DNA of 64,000 bases from Selaginella tamariscina (GCA_003024785.1 PUQB01000564.1:62001-126000); one strand, 5' to 3'; positions 11,285 to 22,689 are shown, counted from the stretch's first letter. Numbers and translations: made by a program. The notes: generated from the sequence alone by a model not told the origin.

Positions 11285-12520
11285 TCCGTCAAACTCTATA
11301 TCCTGAATGAAAGTATATTCTGGAACGGGGATTATTTATTGTCACTCAGAGTCTCTTTCTTTCTCTTTCTCTCTCTCTCTCTATATATATATAGAGAGAG
11401 AGAGAGAATGTCAAACTCTATATCCTGAATGAAAGTTCATTGTAGACTTTAAAAATTGCATATCTTTGAGCTTTATGAACTGGCTTATCATTTAAAGGAA
11501 TCGCTGGAAGAAGTGTATTGAACTTTGAAATCTAAGTCCCATAATTTCAGTTATAAAAACGTATATACGATTGCATTGTTATATGTGTCATTAATTGGAT
11601 AATGAAACATTACTTACTAAACATTCACTATCACCCATCTTATTTTATATATGAATTTTAATTAATGTACCAATAATTCACATTGGTTTAGGTTATGTTA
11701 CTAAAATATATTTATATTTATAATTTAAAAGTTTATCAAATATGTTTAATTTTATTTAATTTATATATTAATTATTTAGAGGATTAGTAAGTGGTAATAC
11801 TCATTTGAAGGGTGACGAAGCATTCATAAAAATTTAGAAATCCCAACAAACACTGCATGTCATGTACATATTTATCAAAGATAAACTGCAATAAAAGAAT
11901 TATGTCTAATTTTGTAAATATTAAAATAGACAAAAATATTAAGAGAAGTATTAAGGATTTAGGAACAAGGATCGTTCTATGTTTGGTAATATGTATAAAA
12001 TTATGTTATAGTTTAATAAAATATGTTAATAAGACATTTTATTTATTTTTTCATTTAATTTTTTTTTTAATTTCACCATGTTATATGTAGTTTAATGATA
12101 AGTCATACTTTATAATTAAACTAAAGGTAATTTTATACTTTGTAAATAAGTAAATCTTGTTTGACGAGTGGTAAAAAAAAAAAAATATTTTACTTTTCAT
12201 AATAGAATATATTTTATTTTCAGATTATATAATGCTTAATAAAAAATAAATTTTTTTTAGGATATGTTATTAATATATTAACAAAATATATTATTACATA
12301 ATTTTTAACATATTGTGTGTGTGAGACCGTCCAGTGTGGGGTGTAGACAAAAGAGGAGAGACGCACGTGGACGTCCAATATATATATTATAAAACTTATA
12401 CTTGTGTAAGCATGCACAAAAATGAATTCGAATTCCCAATCGTTAAGGAATATATCACGAAATATATTATCAATTGAGAGACTGAAAGTATATTATTATA
12501 CACGTCATCTAAGCCGTGTA
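11025..12520. repeat. 3' flank of copy B with duplicated hairpin tract
   Basis: Array 3' flank, no gene. The block ttctggaacggggattattt plus a CT-TA-GA tract occurs twice in a row, at 11175-11284 and 11316-11407, a local duplication not seen in the other units. A short piece of the gypsy scrap remains near 11815-11880 (aaatcccaacaaacactgca). The rest is AT-rich spacer parallel to 7261-7890. Confidence 0.65.
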
Positions 12521-13010
12521 CTATTTGGCTACGGTTCATTGTTCCTAGTCTTAGAAAGATTGCAGTATGTGGCTGCCGCATTCGAATCCAGCATAGCAAT
12601 TCTCTTTTTCTTTTAACGGAAGAATGCTTTCTGATTTAAAGCTTTCTGATATCTTTATTGCTCTTTCTAAGCGATTTTTGCCATTGAAAACCTTCAGAAA
12701 CGCAAGAATCATCTGCTATTAGTCTTGAAGAAAAAACCAGTTATACAAATACATATTACATATGCATAAAACATATATAAGAATTCTCTGGAAAAGGCAA
12801 GGGCATCTACTGCACTTCGGATACACCAACTGCGCTCCCTACACAAGCACAGGAAAACAATCCAGATGGACGGTTTCACCAATTATATCCTCGCTTGACG
12901 GCCTCCAGCTAATGCACATGTCCGGTATGCAAGTTGGACAGCGGGGGACTTTTTCATCAATGTGACCGATTTCTCTCCAGGGATACGACCATGCGTGTAG
13001 ATAGATCTCA
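12521..13010 (+). pseudogene. Second coding-like remnant (unit B), internally deleted
   Basis: Counterpart of 7891-8334. The shared part starts near 12781 and keeps the gene-like codon pattern (GIYCTSDTPTALPTQAQENN, FHQLYPRLTASS, in-frame TAA). About 30 bases are missing near 12945, where ttggacagcgg joins directly to ggactttttc, so the GGYFIGT segment is gone. It cannot be functional and I do not recognise the family. Confidence 0.4.
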
Positions 13011-14661
13011 ACATGTGCATACTTATAAGAATATGTACAATTTTTAAGTCGACTTCGCCTGTATATACAATTGTATTTACATAATAGTATTATAAAGTAA
13101 CCTTGCCTATGGCGCCTCGTCAAGACAGAAATCGTCTGAGCTTCTCTTCCTGCATGCCAATCCAGTAATAGTAGCTTGCATTATAAAGGTGTGTGTGAGA
13201 GAGATATATTTAAAACATCTGGATAGTTGAGAGGAAAGTTAAAAAGGAAAGACAATTTCTCATATGCATCCTACATATTTTTAATCTAGCATTTAAGCTA
13301 TTATTTTGCACATCATTGTGTGATTTATTATAAGCATGTATTTACATTGTGTGTGCATACACTTACGCATTGATACGTATATTTCTTATATATCGTAAAA
13401 GTCAAGTATTAGATAGTCCTGTTTCATATGTGTGTGTGTGTGTGTGTGTGCGCGCGCGACTGTTGTACATTTTTATATATAACGGGTGCCAAGTATTAAC
13501 TATGTTCCGCCGGATGTAAATGTACGCGTCTCGGATCTGCTACAGGGCACCAGGCAAACTTGAATATACATTCATCCACAAATAAAAACCTTGTAACATT
13601 GATGCATATATTTGTGCATACATTATGTATTTGGGTATTAATTTAATACCCAAATACATAATGTGGATATTAAACGGTGGATATTTCATCCCAAGCTTTG
13701 TGTGTGTGTGGTGTATGAGAGTGAGAGAAGAGAAACACACATAGAATGCCCAACCACGGGTCATTTTTATACATCTCTTTTATATTGATTTATATTTAAA
13801 ATCACTAGTTAAAATTTAAATTTGATATTTAATTTATAAATTTTAACTTAAATTATAAAACTTGTACTTCAAATTTTTAGTGTAAACTTTAAATTAAATT
13901 AAAATCAAAAAATTAAAAAGAACTATAATGAATAATAAATATTAATTTATTACATAATAAATTTTAATTATATATAGTAATAAATATCACACACACACAC
14001 ATTATAGTGAGAGCATCTCCGGTGGGATTAAACGTGGTGCTATATTAAATGTAACCCGTTAAGTATAAACTCAAAAATAACAACTTGATTACAAACAGGT
14101 AAGTTCATATATTTCGTGAAACGGTAAAATAATATTCCAACTACCCTGAGAAAGATCAACGACAACCTCAGGGATAAGGGACGATCAGATCGCACCTCTC
14201 AAAATACTATAAATTAGATTTTAAATCACAAATAATAATAATAATAGTAATAATAATATAAACGTAAATTAAAACTTATTCACTTATCATAGATAGTATT
14301 AGTACTTGTTATCATTAAGAAAATCCCTCTCACACACACAGCATGTCTATGCAACTCTATCCAACTCTATATACCTGAATAAAAGTTCAATAAGATTCTC
14401 GGCATAAGATTTCATACCTTATAACTGGCCTAACATTTTCAGGTGACCAAATTACAAACTGACATATTCGATTCGTTGCACTTCTTTTCTGTTGTATTGC
14501 ACTACTTAAATATAAGAATAGTCTTTATTTCTTAGTGTATAATTAATTTCATTAATATCCATTATCAAATATGTAAACGTCGTACTTGTCTTTGGTCATC
14601 CACACACATTGAAAAATAAAAGATGCTCCAACAAGTCAGCAAACAGCACATCACTGCCCAC
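13011..14661. repeat. 3' end of unit B and 5' spacer of copy C
   Basis: No gene. 13011-13760 repeats the unit 3' part (GT/CG run at 13431-13458). A small inverted repeat at about 13622-13668 (cattatgtatttgggtatta and its complement) is unique to this unit. 13761-14661 is the AT-rich spacer and conserved 5' region, shorter than in A and B because of several deletions, including part of the 10-bp inverted repeat near 14190. Confidence 0.6.
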
Positions 14662-14667
14662 TATAAA
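14662..14667 (+). promoter_or_regulatory. TATA box of copy C
   Basis: TATAAA, 44 bases before the start codon, in a block conserved in all six copies (tataaaaa at 5609, 10304, 21334, 51039 and 56349). Together with the conserved catctcaaaatgaac segment between it and the ATG, this implies a very short 5' leader of about 15-20 bases. Confidence 0.7.
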
Positions 14668-14711
14668 GACCATCTCAAAATGAACTACTCACAAGCATCT
14701 TTTAGAGGATC

Positions 14712-15394
14712 ATGGCATCTCTTAAACTAGCTCCTACTCTTGTTTTCACCATCCTCCTTGCTTTTGCATGCTCCGTAGCATTTGCAACATTTACGCAGGT
14801 TACTTCATGTTTCATAGATAATATAAAGTTAACGTGTGTGTGTGCGGCGCGTGTTAATCTCAAAAGATTATTATATTTGAGTTGTAGCTGGTGCCAATTC
14901 TAATTTCTCTTCCCCTCTTTTTATGTCTTCTGTCTCAATAACAATATATGTTTTTGGTGCAGAATAAAAACTGTTGTCAGTGCAAGAATTACAATATTGT
15001 TGGTAACTCTCAGTTCATCATTGGACAGAATGCGATTGACTTGGCTGGACCAGATCTGAGGTCCTTCAACGCTCCATTCCAGGTTACGAGCTCCAACATA
15101 AACCTGCCAAACTGCATGTTCATCGGAATTGTAGCAAGAACCCCCGGGCCGCCGCCTCCTAATGGTCTCTTCCAAACATCTGAAATCGTGTGTGGAAACG
15201 ATAGAGTGGAGTTGCAAGGTGATGCAGGTCAAGACGCACCGGGATCTACAACCGTTTATGGAGTTACTGGTGGTACTGGGAGGTTTGTTGGGGCTACAGG
15301 GACTGCAACGCAGGTTGGTCAAGGCAACCAGAGGTACCAGGTTACTCTCAATTTCAAAGTTTGTGACAACGGTTGCTGCTCAGTGACCAATTGA
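14712..15394 (+). CDS. Array copy C: intact secreted Cys-rich, dirigent/AOC-barrel-like protein
   Basis: Exon 1 is 14712-14798 and exon 2 is 14963-15394, joined by a 164-bp phase-0 intron (donor cag/GTtact, acceptor ggtgcAG), for a 172-residue product. Residues 1-25 form a signal peptide (hydrophobic LVFTILLAFACSVAFA, likely cut after AFA), so secretion to the apoplast is expected. The mature part has eight cysteines, enough for four disulfides: CCQC near its start, then LPNC, IVCGND and the C-terminal CDNGCC. A PGPPPP loop precedes a segment TVYGVTGGTGRFVGATGTA that resembles the glycine-rich strand of dirigent proteins and allene oxide cyclases. That fold assignment is inference from this motif; no enzyme function is claimed. 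The start is supported by the promoter and by conservation in all copies. Only C and E are fully intact. A 58-bp segment after the stop is unique to this copy. Confidence 0.85.
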
Positions 15395-16049
15395 GGGATG
15401 CTGATGTGGCTGACTTGGATGTCTACTGGGATGCTGATGCAAACAATAATGATGGTTTGCTGTCCAGTAAGCAAGTTATCTTTATCCACGTAAGCACAAA
15501 GCATTAAGTGCTTAACCATGTAATAAACTTAATTATGAGAATATTCTGTGCTTTATTCCTTGTTGTATATTTTTAAATATATATATATTATTGAGAAAGA
15601 CCGAGGACATTATGAGAAAGTCTGGAACGGGGATTATTTATTGTAACGAGAGAGAGAGAGAGAGAGACACACACTCTCGAAGAACAATGACATGTTTATC
15701 CACTCTGTATCCTGAATGAAAGTTCAATGTAGACTTTAAAGATTGCATATCTTTGAGCTTTATGAACTGGCTTAACTGAACTTTGAAATCTAAGTCCCAC
15801 AATTTCAGTTATAAAACACCCATATATATGAATTTTAATTATTGTACCACTAGTTCACATGGTTTTAGGTTATGTTATTTATAATTTAAAAGTTTATCGA
15901 GTATGTTTATTATTTTGAATTTTATTTGATTTATATATTAATTAGTTAAAGGATTAGTTAATGTGAAGAGTGGTAATACTCATTTGAAGCAATATAAATA
16001 TTATTATGTATATAATTTTGTTGTGAAACATTATAAATAAATTTACTAT
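15395..16049. repeat. 3' flank of copy C
   Basis: 3' flank of the unit. It starts with a 58-bp segment not found after the other copies (15392-15450, containing gggatgctgatg twice), then the shared gatggtttgctgtccagtaa. The hairpin tract is reduced to a GA run at 15651-15667. Shared blocks end near 16010, and the gypsy LTR begins at 16050. No gene. Confidence 0.6.
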
Positions 16050-16260
16050 TGTGAGAACCCCGAAACACAACACAATAATTATACAAAAAAGACAAAAAAA
16101 ACTCAAATATCCTTTGTATTCAAGGTCAGGGTTTATATATACAAAGGAAAAGGTATATTCTAACTATATTTGGACTATCCTATAAAGGACTTAACCAGAC
16201 CATAAATATCTCTAGTAACTTCTAGAATATACCATGGTTAACCTTCGTAATTACCTTACA
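16050..16260 (-). repeat. LTR of the minus-strand gypsy remnant
   Basis: On the minus strand this 211-bp segment starts TGTAAGG and ends TTCTCACA, giving TG...CA ends. It is preceded on that strand by the polypurine tract cttatgaggggga (complement of 16261-16275) that follows the polyprotein. It is therefore the 3' LTR. No matching 5' LTR is found near 19500-20800, so the other end is truncated. Confidence 0.6.
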
Positions 16261-16286
16261 TTATCCCCCTCATAAGAAAAACTTTT

Positions 16287-17250
16287 TCAGTTGTAAACGT
16301 GAGCAACCAAAGGTGCTTCTCGAGACTCAACATCTTGCACATGGTAAACTTGAGGGCTAACTTGACGAAGAATTTTATAAGGACCGAGCCATTTCCGCAA
16401 GAAACCTGGAGTGAGTCCTTTTTGATGAAGTTCCGGAAAATGTACGAGAACAAGGTCACCAATAGTAAACTGAGGAGGTCGATGATGAGAATTATAATCC
16501 TGTTGTTGTTGAACTTGTGCCCGACCTAAATGTTCTGCTAAGGTAGCATGCAGTAAAGGAATAGCTTGATCTAAGTAAGTCGCCCAATATCGAGCTTCAG
16601 CATACTTAGGTTTGTGAGAAGCCAAACCAACTTCTGGAGGCATTTGAGGGTCTCGCCCATACAATGCTTTGAATGGAGACATGCCAATGGAACTTTGAAT
16701 GCCAGTGTTGTATGCAAATTTTAAGTATCGCAAATATCAATCCCAATCATTCTGAGTAGGATTTACATACTTAGAAATTATACCTTTAAAAGTCCGATTC
16801 AAACGCTCGACTAACCCATCTGTTTGTGGATGAAAGGGAGATGTGAAAAATTGTTGAATTCCCATCCGTGAAGTCAAAACTTTCAAAACTTTAGTAATAA
16901 AGGCAGGTTCATTATCTGATAAAATCCATTCTGGACATGAATGGCGTAAAATTACCCGAGTGAGTAGAAAATCAGCAACACTATGGGCCGTGGCCTCTTT
17001 GTTAAAGCTCCAACCTCCACCCAACGTGTCAAATAATCTATTAAAACCACAATATATCGGTTGCCTGTAGCTGAAGGTGGAAAAGGACCAATTAAATCCC
17101 ATGCGACAAGTTTGAATGGCCTTTCCACCTGTATAGATTCTAAAGCACCAATTGATCGTGAGGAGTTCCAAGTCTGACACAATGAACAACTTCGTATGTA
17201 CTGGATCACATCTAACATTGTAAGCTGTCCAAAGTTCTTCGATAACAAAA
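16287..17250 (-). pseudogene. Gypsy integrase, frameshifted
   Basis: Minus-strand integrase in at least three frame pieces. 17248-16952 has the zinc-binding CSLCQTW end of the H2C2 finger and the first catalytic aspartate in VAWDLIGPFPP. A shift near 16980 leads to ILSDNEPAF (second aspartate) and FHPQTDGLVERLNRTF (catalytic glutamate). A stop or shift near 16735 is followed by 16733-16287, the C-terminal part with KWLGPYKILRQVSPQVYHV, typical of the gypsy GPY/F module. It would insert the cDNA into host DNA if intact. Confidence 0.75.
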
Positions 17251-17418
17251 ATGTACGCTAGAAAGTGGTGAATCATGATATGCTGCAAGATACCTAGGAA
17301 CAAAAGTGGTTGGAATTGCCAAACGTAGTGAAGTCGTAACATCTGTGCAAATAAAATAAACCACACCGTCATGTATGCGAAATTGTGCCACAAATGAAGA
17401 AAAATGAGAGTTGGATGG

Positions 17419-18104
17419 TTAAGAAGGATTGGTTAGTGCCAAACGAATAGGTTGAATCCAAGCATCTGTTTCCTGAGCCCTGAAGACCTCTGCAAGAGAT
17501 GGAATTGTAAGATCCAATTGATTATCCATAACTGTACAAGGAGCCCTAGAAAGAGCATCAGCATCCACCATACTATCCCCAGGACGATGTTTGACCTCAA
17601 AGTCATACATATGGAGCCGAAGTGCCCATCTGGTAAATCGTCCAAGCAACTTCTTATTCTTCAATAAGGCAGAAACAACTGCATGATCACACTCCAAAAG
17701 CGTATGAGATCCATGGAGATATACATGAAGACACTCAAAAGCCCACACTACAGCTAAGCACTCAAGATCTGAAGCACAATAGTTGTGTTCAGGGCCTTGC
17801 AATGCCCTACTCACATATGCAATGGGATGCCGAACGGACTCATCACATACCTCAGTTTGCATTAGGACTCCACCAATACCTACGGAAGAAGCATCCGTTC
17901 GTAATATAAAAGAACGAGAAAAATCCGGATAATGAAGCATCGGAGGGACGTCAAATACTTTCGTAGCTTACAAAAAGAATCTTCACAATTGTTAGTCCAC
18001 ACAAAAGGAACATCCTCATGCAACAAAGCTCGCAAAGGAGCATTGACATCAGCCAAACGAGGTATAAAACGTTCTAAATATGTGACCTTACCAAGAATCA
18101 CCAT
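17419..18104 (-). pseudogene. Gypsy RT thumb and RNase H region
   Basis: 18104-17880 reads VTYLERFIPRLADVNAPLRA (the connection after RT). In a shifted frame, 17940-17419 gives the RNase H domain with the first catalytic aspartate in LRTDASSVGIGGVLMQ, the glutamate in DLECLAVVWAFE, VSALLKNKKLLGRFTRWAL, and the closing HRPGDSMVDADALSR. The catalytic residues are visible, but the frame break near 17930 separates it from RT. Confidence 0.75.
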
Positions 18105-18880
18105 AAAGACCGTACATCCGTTGGACGAGAAAATTTTGCCACAGCCTCCATCTTGGATGGATCCACACGTAACCCCTCATGAGAAACCATGTACCCCAAA
18201 TACATAGTTTCAACTGTGCCAAAAACACACTTGGGCTTCTTCAACTTGAGCCCATACTCCTGTAAATGATCAAACACACGAGCTACTTCCTTGAGATGAT
18301 TTTCCCAAGATCCCTGAGTATGAATCAGAATGTCATCCAAGCACTTTGCAACTGTCTCCAGAAACTCATCATTAAAAACTTCATCCATCATGCGCTGAAA
18401 TGTAGTAGGAGCAGATACTAAACCAAAAGGCATAACAAGGAAACCAAAAGGAGTTCGGAATGCTGTTTTGGGAATGTCTTCGGGAGCCATAGGAATTTGC
18501 CAATAACCTGAAGCAAGATCCAATTTAGTAAACCAATGACTCTTACCCAATTGATCTAATAAATCCTGTGTGTTCGGCAAGGGATAGCTATCTGGTTTTG
18601 TAACAGCATTGACGGGACGGTAATCTACCATGAACCGCTTAGATCCATCAGGTTTATCCACCAAATGGGGCTCCGATGCCCATGGACTGAAAGAACGACA
18701 AGCTAGCTTCTTCTCCAGCAACTTTAACACACATTTTCGTATAATGGCCAATTCTTTTGGAGATCGCCTTCGAACAGCAGCTTTAGAAGGTAAAGCATCC
18801 CCTGTTCGAATGTGGTGTTGTGTTTGAACTTTAACAGTAGGGGTGATATCTGGAGAGAAAAGATCTAAATATTTCTTCAA
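18098..18880 (-). pseudogene. Gypsy reverse transcriptase
   Basis: A 260-codon open stretch on the minus strand: SFSPWASEPHLVDKPDGSKR, the VDYRPVNAVT motif, FTKLDLASGYWQIPM, the FLVMPFGLVSAPTTFQ motif and the catalytic region as KCLDDILIH. The two catalytic aspartates remain, but the usual tyrosine before them is cysteine. The length is close to a full RT palm and fingers. The frame ends at DVRSLW where the thumb should continue. Confidence 0.8.
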
Positions 18881-18901
18881 TAATTGTTGTATCTGAAACT
18901 C

Positions 18902-19501
18902 TTACTGAGAAGAAGTTGGTTCAGTTGCCACATGTACATTTCCAGAGTTCCTTGACACTAAGGACACCACTGTTGAAACATCTAGCTCATGCATGATGAC
19001 ACTTGACAAAATTGCTCCACATTGCTTGAGAGGGAGTTTATCCAAAAGAAGAGGTGAATGACCTGGAAGTGTTAACCGCCGAGGCCCAAATTGGCAACTT
19101 GCCTTACATGCATTCAACCAAGTACACCCAAGGATAATATCAAAAATCTGGTGTGAGAATACATGGAGTTGCAACTCGTCTTCATAAGTCTCAAACTGCA
19201 AAGGTACTTGAGCAAGTGTAGACGAAGCAGCTCGAGTACATCCATCGCCATACAACACATGTAAAGATTCCTTGCTTAGCACCGTTGTCAAAGCACAACG
19301 TGTAACCACATTAGCAGAAATCAAAGAAATACTAGAACCTGTATTAATAAGAATAGTTACAGGGGTACCATGTATGAAACCTTGGAGTGTAAATGGAAAT
19401 AACCCTTTATGAGGAGTTCGTGAAGCTTGAGGTGAAAAAGAAAGAAAAGATGAAGAACTATGAGATGAAGGAAAGGTGTTAGGTGCCTTCGTACCCAACA
19501 C
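18902..19501 (-). pseudogene. Gypsy aspartic protease
   Basis: A 199-codon minus-strand open stretch. The active-site loop reads ILINTGSSISLIS where DTGS is expected, so the catalytic aspartate is asparagine and the protease is probably dead. ILGCTWLNACKA is the second conserved strand. A serine-rich leader precedes the domain. It is separated from RT by a stop at 18899-18901. Confidence 0.7.
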
Positions 19502-19555
19502 ACCTACTCGTTTCCCGCCTCCACGGGAGCAACATCCACAACAGCAACTAGTTTA

Positions 19556-20812
19556 CAATGGAAATGTCATTTACGAACTTCCCCCAAAGAAAGAAAGTAC
19601 TTGGGGATGAATCGCAAGGATGGCTGCTACCATTGGACACACCCGAGCACAACACACTGGCATGTTCCGGTGCGAGTCAGTCAAAGTTCATGTGTCGGAC
19701 ATCTCAAATGCATCAATCCTACCTACCCCTACTTGGCTTTTGAGTGTTGTGGAGAAGGCAAAGACAACTGAGACAGGCAAAGTAATAGGCATGAAATGTA
19801 AGCATTGTGGAGAGGAGCCATTGCTAGTGCACACTTGTCCGGCTTATGTGTACTACATTCTGCCAGACGACATTTCTTTTACAAGGTTGTTCATTCACAG
19901 AGGTGTTCATTAGCATCCAGTCAGCCCCTTAGTGTCAGCTTCAAACGTTCAGCGTGCCAGATCTAGTGTCAGCAACGTGGTAAAGAGTAGTCCGCAAACC
20001 AATCAATGAGTGATTGAGTTTCAAGTTGCACGTGAGCTCATCTTTGAAGAACTTTTCAAGGAAGAAGGAGAAGTCTCATACACTAGTTTACTCTCAAAAC
20101 TTGAACCTCTTACAAACCATCGAAGGTATTTTTCTTTAGATCTCTACACACTGACGTGACCTTTCCTTTAGGACTCGGGACTGGATTACACAATCAAGAC
20201 AGAAGGAGACACACTTTAGAGAGGGTTACGAGGGTCTTCTGGAGCTGAAGACAAAGTTGCCAATACCTTTCATTCACGTCATAAATCCAGCATGTAACAA
20301 CTTGTCCACTTCTTCTCTAACTTTCGTTAAAAATGTTGGGTTCAGGAGTTGACTACATCAGAAGGTGTCAAAGTGGAGGAGACCTTCATGATCAATGGGT
20401 TGTTCTGAACCACACGCACCGCATACCAGACTGGGCGACAATTGGAATACACCTTTATGACCCATTGTAAGTTGTAAAACTCTTCATAACACTTTCTAAT
20501 CTTCGTTATCTAATGCTTTCTTGCAGTGTCAAATCCATTGTGACTATAGCTTACGCAGATATGTGCCGCGAAGATAATGTTGTAGTGCTGAAGTTCTTGA
20601 ACACAATGCTAGAGGTTTGTAAGAAGCAGGGTTTGGAGAATGTCAACTTTGCTGGTTTCATGTCGGATGAGGCTGGAGCGATATGGATAGCCTTGCGCCA
20701 AGTATTCAACAACGGAGCAAAGATGAAAGGGAGGGAAAGAAGCTGTCTGTTTCACTTTATGCAATCCGTGCGTCAGGTGACAAAGAAATGGATCGCAGAT
20801 ATGAAACGGTAA
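19556..20812 (+). pseudogene. MULE-like transposase, N-terminal half
   Basis: Three related + strand segments. 19620-19913 encodes a cysteine/histidine region (MKCKHCGEEPLLVHTCPAY then IHRGVHQHP after a stop), resembling the N-terminal zinc region of Mutator-like transposases. 20080-20465 is degenerate. 20513-20812 reads MLEVCKKQGLENVNFAGFMS, DEAGAIWIALRQVFNN, CLFHFMQSVRQVTKKW, like the MULE core in which an aspartate precedes xGAxWxALRxVF and a CxxH follows. A possible intron with GT at 20468 and ttgcag at 20521-20526 separates the parts. It stops abruptly near 20805, where copy D's unit begins. The missing C-terminal half seems to be at 23156-23761 on the other strand. Confidence 0.55.
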
Positions 20813-21373
20813 AATAATAACCTCAGGGATAAGGGACGATCAGATCGCACCTACGATCTGATCATCTCCCAAAATACTATAAATTAGATTTTAAATCACA
20901 AAATAATAATAGTAATAATAATCTAAACGAAATTTAAAACTTATTCACTTTTAATTTATGTTTTGGCATAGGTAGTATTAGTACTTGTTATCATTAAGAA
21001 AATCCCTCTCACACACACAGCAATGACATGTCTATGCAACTCTATCTATCCTGAATAAAAGTTCAATATATGATTCATACCTTTTAACTTTAAGAAACTG
21101 GCCTAACATTTTCAGGTGACCAAATTACAAACTGACATATTTGATTCGTTGCACTTCTTTTCTGTTGTATTGAACTACTTTAATATAAGAATAGTCTTTA
21201 TTTCTCAGTGTATAATTAATTTCATTACTATCCATTATCAAATACGTAAACGTCTTGATGTTTCAACTTGTCTTTGGTCATCCACACGCATTGAAAAATA
21301 AAAGATGCTCCAACAAGTCGCATCACTGCCCAGTATAAAAACCGAACTACTCACAAGCATCTTTTGGAGGATC
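20806..21373 (+). promoter_or_regulatory. 5' region of copy D, near-identical to that of copy A
   Basis: Starting at aaacggtaaaataataacc, this is nearly base-for-base the sequence 5083-5648, including the 10-bp inverted repeat, the deletion that turns accatctcaaaatgaac into accgaac, and tataaaa at 21334-21340. Only a one-base difference in a T run was noticed. It joins MULE coding sequence at the left edge, marking a duplication breakpoint. Confidence 0.75.
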
Positions 21374-22054
21374 ATGGCATCTCTTAAACTAGCTCCTACT
21401 CTTGTTTTCACCATCCTCCTTGCTTTTGCATGCTCCGTAGCATTTGCAACATTTACGCAGGTTACTTCATGTTTCATAGATAATATAAAGTTAACGTGTG
21501 TGTGTTGGCGCGTGTTAATCTCAAAAGATTATTATATTTGAGTTGTAGCTGGTGCCAATTCTAATTTCTCTTCCCCTCTTTCTATTTCTTCTGTCTCAAT
21601 AACAGTATATGTTTTTGGTGCAGAATCAAAAATGTTGTCAGTGCAAGAATTACAATATTGTTGGTAACTCTCAGTTCATCAATGGACAGAATGAGATTGA
21701 CTTGGCTGGACCAAATCTGAGGTCCTTCAATGCTCCATTCCAGGTTACGAGCTCCAACATAAACCTACCAAACTGCAACTACATAGGAATTATAGCAAGA
21801 ACCCCCGGGCCGCCGCCTCCTAATGATTTCTTCCAAACATCTGAAATCGTGTGTGGAAACGATAGAGTGGAGTTCCAAGGTGATGCAGGTGAAGATGCAC
21901 CGGGATCTACAACCGTTTATGGAGTTACTGGTGGTACTGGGAGTTTGTTGGGGCTACAGGGACTGCAACGGAGGTTGGTCAAGGCAACGACAGGTACCAG
22001 GTTACTTTCAATATCAAAGTTTGTGACAACGGTTGCTGCTCAGTGACCAATTGA
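21374..22054 (+). pseudogene. Array copy D: C-terminally frameshifted secreted protein
   Basis: Exon 1 is 21374-21460 and exon 2 starts at 21624, with normal splice sites and the invariant signal peptide. The mature domain follows the family (NQKCCQCKNYN, PGPPPPNDFFQTSE) until one G is lost in ggtactgggagtttgttg near 21940. From there it reads GTGSLLGLQGLQRRLV and stops at 22044-22046, giving about 169 residues without the CDNGCC end, so only five of eight cysteines remain. The original stop is visible at 22052-22054. It could still be expressed and secreted in altered form, but loss of the last barrel strand makes a pseudogene more likely. It is closest to copy A. Confidence 0.8.
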
Positions 22055-22185
22055 TGGTTTGCTGTCCAGTAAGCAAGTTATCTTTATACATGCAAGCACA
22101 AAGCAACCATGTAATAAGTGTGAATCAAAATTATGAAAATATTTGTGCTTTATGCTTATACAATTTATTGTCATATCTCTCTCTC

Positions 22186-22272
<87 letters not shown>

Positions 22273-22689
22273 AATGACATGTTTATCTTTTCTGTCAAAC
22301 TCTATATCCTGAATGAAAGTTCATTGTAGACTTTAAAGAATGCATATCTTTGAGCTTTATGACCTGGCTTATCATTTTAAGGAATCGCTGGAAGAAGTGT
22401 ATTGAACTTTGAAATCTAAGTCCCACAATTTCAGCTATAAAAACGTATATACATTGTTATATGTGTCATTAATTGGATAATGAAAACATTCACTATCACC
22501 CATTTTATTTTATATATGAATTTTAATTATTGTACCACTAGTTCACATTGGTTTAGGTTATGTTACTAAAATATATTTATATTTATAATTTAAAAATTTA
22601 TCAAATATGTTTATTATTTTTAATTTTATTTGATATATATATTAATTATTTAAATTATTAGTTAATGTGAAAAGTGGTAATACTCATTT
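22055..22689. repeat. 3' flank of copy D with long CT-TA-GA hairpin tract
   Basis: Shared array flank. The self-complementary tract at 22175-22270 is the longest in the window. After it come the usual tcctgaatgaaagttcattg and ggaatcgctggaagaagtg blocks. No gene. Confidence 0.65.

Larger units (their letters stand above)
16050..19555 (-). mobile_element. 5'-truncated Ty3/gypsy retrotransposon, minus strand
   Basis: Domain order on the minus strand is protease (19501-18902), RT (18880-18098), RNase H (17940-17419) and integrase (17250-16287), which is the gypsy order, then PPT and LTR. Gag and the 5' LTR are missing; homology ends near 19555, beside MULE sequence. No chromodomain follows the integrase, which ends ...APLVAHVYN. 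The element lies in the 3' flank of copy C and accounts for most of the extra spacing between C and D. Confidence 0.8.

Noticed and set aside
11061-11310. Open frames running through the CT-TA-GA tract after copy B (and similar ones at 6471 and 22033)
   Set aside because: Simple-sequence frames with Ser-Leu and Arg-Glu repeats, not conserved between units.
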